Below are positions 6,906-8,904 of a stretch of 8,904 nucleotides of DNA, piece after piece. Below the pieces are notes generated by a model, which made no database searches, was not told where the DNA came from, and saw only the letters and a list, made by a program, of their open reading frames with translations. The position numbers were made by a program, and so were the translations under genes. How positions within the stretch are numbered: the first letter of the stretch is position 1; each line of letters begins with the position of its first letter. Source of the DNA: CAIZGX01 sp964385405 (GTDB taxonomy: Bacteria; Bacteroidota; Bacteroidia; Flavobacteriales_D; Sanyastnellaceae); contig CAYLOT010000040.1 of assembly GCA_964385405.1 (NCBI GenBank), positions 1 to 8,904 of the forward strand, read 5' to 3'.

Positions 6906-8771
6906 TTACATCAACTCCGAAAGTTCCAACCACCGCATAGTTCCGTTGTCAATTTGATCTGTCAACGCGCCCAATTCCAATGCTATTTTTTCCATCTGAA
7001 TATGATCGGTAGCATTTAAAAGCTCGGCTTCAAGCTGGGCTTTTTTCTCTTCCCACAAAGGCAAATTCTTCTCAAGTGTTTCGAATTCATGTTTGTCTTT
7101 GAAGGAGATTTTTCCAGTAGGTTTTTTCTTTTCTTCTTTGATGGAAGGGGTCGGTTCTTCTTGCTTCTTCGCTTCGGCAAGTCTTTCTTGTTTGGCTGAA
7201 GCTTCGCTCAATACCGCGCGGAAATCAAGCGTGCTTCCAAGCAAATCATGAACATTACCTTTTCCATCTAAAAGAAATAAATGATCAACGAGTTTGTCCA
7301 AAAAATATCGGTCGTGACTCACAATGACCAAACATCCGGGGAAATTCAACAAATAATCTTCCAATGCCGAAAGCGTGAATACGTCGAGGTCATTGGTAGG
7401 TTCATCTAGAATCAAGAAATTCGGATTCTTCATCAACACCAAAAGCAACTGCAAACGCTTGCGTTCTCCACCGCTTAATTGATCAATGCGATTGAAGTGC
7501 ATGTGCTTCGGAAACAAAAACTTCTCAAGCATTTGTGAGGCGCTAATGGTTTTGCCTTTTGCCAAAGGAATGTAGTCCGCAACTTCGCGAATACATTCAA
7601 TTAATCGTTGTTCGGGTTTCAAATGAGATGAAGATTGCTCGTAAAATCCGAAAACCACGGTTTCACCATTCACAACTTTTCCACTATCGGGTTCCATGCG
7701 TTTGGTGAGAAGGTTCAAGAAAGTCGATTTTCCGCAACCGTTTCGACCAATAATTCCTATGCGTTCATTCGATTTGAAAACATAATCGAAGCCATTCATG
7801 ACTTGCGAATTACCCATGGACTTCGATGCCTTAATAAATTCAACCACCTTAGAACCCATGCGGCTGATATTAATTTCTAAATCTAATTCAGCATCGTCGG
7901 GTTTGCGTTTTAGTTTTTCTTTTAACTCTTCGAAAGAATCGAGTCTGCTTTTGCTTTTCGTTCCTCTTGCCCGAGGCATGCGGCTCGCCCATTCGGCTTC
8001 GCGACGAAAGAGGTTCAGATTTTTTTCTCGCGAGGCGGCTTCAAGTTGTTCACGTTCTGCTTTCTTTTCTAAGTAATAAGAGAAATTTCCTTTGTATTTG
8101 TAAAGTTCTCCGTTTTCCAATTCAAGAATTTCATTCGTAATATTCTCTAGGAAATAACGATCGTGCGTTACCATGAACAAGGTCATGCGCGCTTTCGTCA
8201 AATATTCTTCCAACCACTCAATCATATCAAGATCCAAGTGGTTCGTTGGTTCATCAAGTATTAAAAAGTCTGCTTCTTCCAACAACACACGAGCCAGCGC
8301 AATGCGTCGGCGTTGACCACCGCTCATGTTGCCCATTTGTTGGTTCAGGTCAATGATGTTCAGTGCTCCAAGAATTTGTTTGGCCTTGGCATCATAGTCC
8401 CAAGCATCGGCATGCTCCATCATGTCATGCGCTTCTTGAAGACCTTCCCCTGTTTCTATGGCAATGTCATAAGCACGAATGGCCTTGGTCATTGCATTGT
8501 CTGCTGCGAAGAGAAAATCGAGTGCTGTTCCTTTGGCATCGAACGCTTCGTCTTGAAGCAAGATGGCCCATTTAATTTCTTTGTTGAATGTTATTCTTCC
8601 GGCATCGGGTTCGTCTTTTCCTGCTAGCATGTGCAACAGTGTAGATTTCCCTGTTCCGTTCTTCGCAACCAATGCTACTTTTTGTCCTTCTTCGATTCCG
8701 AAAGAAAGGTCTGTAAACAATTCGCGAATACCGAAGGCCTTCGACACATTTTCAACTGATAATACATTCAT
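6906..8771 (-). CDS. uup: ABC-F ATPase, Uup type
   Basis: A soluble protein of 621 residues with two ABC ATPase domains and no membrane segment, the ABC-F layout. Domain 1 has Walker A at 36-43 (AKNGTGKS, with Ala for the first Gly), the signature SGGQ at 150-153 and Walker B ending in D173-E174. Domain 2 has GRNGCGKS at 342-349, SGGE at 433-436 and D456-E457. The domains are joined by a charged helical linker with ARGTKSKSRLD. The last about 75 residues form a coiled-coil like the Uup C-terminal domain (ISFKDKHEFETLEK onward). E. coli Uup (635 residues) affects precise transposon excision and binds branched DNA, and ABC-F proteins generally act on the ribosome; which role applies here is not shown. 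ATG 8771 is preferred over a TTG at 8798: it starts at the first ABC strand, and the longer form would begin inside the -7 promoter box. Nothing indicates a drug-resistance ABC-F. Confidence 0.93.
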   Translation of the reverse strand: MNVLSVENVSKAFGIRELFTDLSFGIEEGQKVALVAKNGTGKSTLLHMLAGKDEPDAGRITFNKEIKWAILLQDEAFDAKGTALDFLFAADNAMTKAIRAYDIAIETGEGLQEAHDMMEHADAWDYDAKAKQILGALNIIDLNQQMGNMSGGQRRRIALARVLLEEADFLILDEPTNHLDLDMIEWLEEYLTKARMTLFMVTHDRYFLENITNEILELENGELYKYKGNFSYYLEKKAEREQLEAASREKNLNLFRREAEWASRMPRARGTKSKSRLDSFEELKEKLKRKPDDAELDLEINISRMGSKVVEFIKASKSMGNSQVMNGFDYVFKSNERIGIIGRNGCGKSTFLNLLTKRMEPDSGKVVNGETVVFGFYEQSSSHLKPEQRLIECIREVADYIPLAKGKTISASQMLEKFLFPKHMHFNRIDQLSGGERKRLQLLLVLMKNPNFLILDEPTNDLDVFTLSALEDYLLNFPGCLVIVSHDRYFLDKLVDHLFLLDGKGNVHDLLGSTLDFRAVLSEASAKQERLAEAKKQEEPTPSIKEEKKKPTGKISFKDKHEFETLEKNLPLWEEKKAQLEAELLNATDHIQMEKIALELGALTDQIDNGTMRWLELSELM

Positions 8772-8795
8772 GACGCGAAGTTCGTTGAATTTGTT

Positions 8796-8824
8796 CAATT
8801 ATAGCGCAAGACAATCCCAAGCAA
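8796..8824 (-). promoter_or_regulatory. Candidate promoter of the uup gene
   Basis: On the - strand, TTG (8824-8822) is followed after 18 bases by TATAATTG (8803-8796), one mismatch from the Bacteroidota -7 box TAnnTTTG and also containing a perfect TATAAT. Transcription would start near 8789-8791, giving a leader of about 18-20 bases before ATG 8771. This is the best promoter match in the window and it supports the shorter uup start. Confidence 0.5.
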
Positions 8825-8842
8825 TTGTGTTATTTTCGAAGA

Positions 8843-8904
8843 GTGAAATTTTACACCGCTCCATTTTCTGAAATTCCTTCCGTGAAAATGTATCGCATTC
8901 TTGC
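8843..8904 (+). CDS. Possible start of a divergent gene cut by the right edge
   Basis: A frame opens after an in-frame stop at 8786-8788 and runs to the window edge. With a GTG start at 8843 it reads (V/M)KFYTAPFSEIPSVKMYRIL; an in-frame ATG at 8888 is the other choice. The F-S-E-I ... M-Y-R-I-L pattern is reminiscent of the first helix of ElaA-type GNAT acetyltransferases, but about 20 residues are far too few to assign it. The opposite strand is also open here: a frame enters at 8904 and stops at 8851-8853 (ending GISENGAV), which could instead be the tail of a gene lying upstream of uup. No terminator is visible to decide between them. Confidence 0.3.
   Translation, partial: MKFYTAPFSEIPSVKMYRIL

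Noticed and set aside
7635..8076. + strand open frames inside uup (also those at 8313-8871)
   Set aside because: They are antisense to strongly conserved ABC domains, low in family-like sequence, and explained by the codon pattern of the real gene.
6906..8771. ABC-F antibiotic-resistance protein
   Set aside because: The C-terminal coiled-coil and linker match Uup, and no feature of target-protection resistance subfamilies (extended interdomain loop) was seen.
8772..8798. Longer uup protein starting with TTG at 8798 (nine extra residues)
   Set aside because: It is a TTG, overlaps the TATAATTG promoter box, and the ATG at 8771 gives the normal ABC-F N-terminus.
1..8904. CRISPR array, tRNA or rRNA genes, insertion sequences, prophage or defence genes
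   Set aside because: No direct-repeat/spacer pattern, cloverleaf-like gene, transposase or phage-like reading frame was found; nearly all sequence is accounted for by six housekeeping-type genes.

Overview
The window looks like chromosomal DNA from a Bacteroidota bacterium, most likely a marine or freshwater member of the Flavobacteriia or a relative. The reasons are moderately AT-rich coding sequence, genes without clear Shine-Dalgarno sequences, candidate promoters of the TTG / TAnnTTTG type, a cysteine-rich DCGG repeat protein of a kind common in secreted flavobacterial proteins, and Bacteroidota-like versions of the short-chain acyl-CoA dehydrogenase, VAT-1-type oxidoreductase, Kup and Uup. 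No taxonomic marker gene is present, so this is inference.

Layout, left to right. (1) Positions 3-665 hold the 3' end of a probably secreted protein: three cysteine-rich DCGG repeats followed by a beta-rich C-terminal domain, closed by a strong intrinsic terminator. (2) Positions 776-1918 hold a short-chain acyl-CoA dehydrogenase with all catalytic signatures, in its own transcription unit with its own terminator. (3) Positions 2011-6905 form a probable three-gene operon on the + strand: a 629-residue membrane-anchored, outward-facing protein of unknown function, a zinc-independent VAT-1/quinone-oxidoreductase-type MDR enzyme that overlaps it by 4 bases, and a Kup potassium uptake transporter 39 bases further on. 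(4) Positions 6906-8771 on the - strand hold a Uup-type ABC-F ATPase that meets kup head-on, the two stop codons being directly adjacent. (5) The last 133 bases contain a good promoter candidate for the ABC-F gene and possibly the first codons of a divergent gene cut by the window edge.

The genes do not form an obvious single pathway. Beta-oxidation, a soluble redox enzyme, potassium uptake and a ribosome- or DNA-associated ABC-F ATPase look like ordinary housekeeping neighbours. I see no RNA gene, CRISPR array, insertion sequence, prophage gene or defence system. The least understood parts are the repeat-containing secreted protein at the left edge and the 629-residue anchored protein that opens the three-gene operon. 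I found no convincing evidence of an undescribed multi-gene system.
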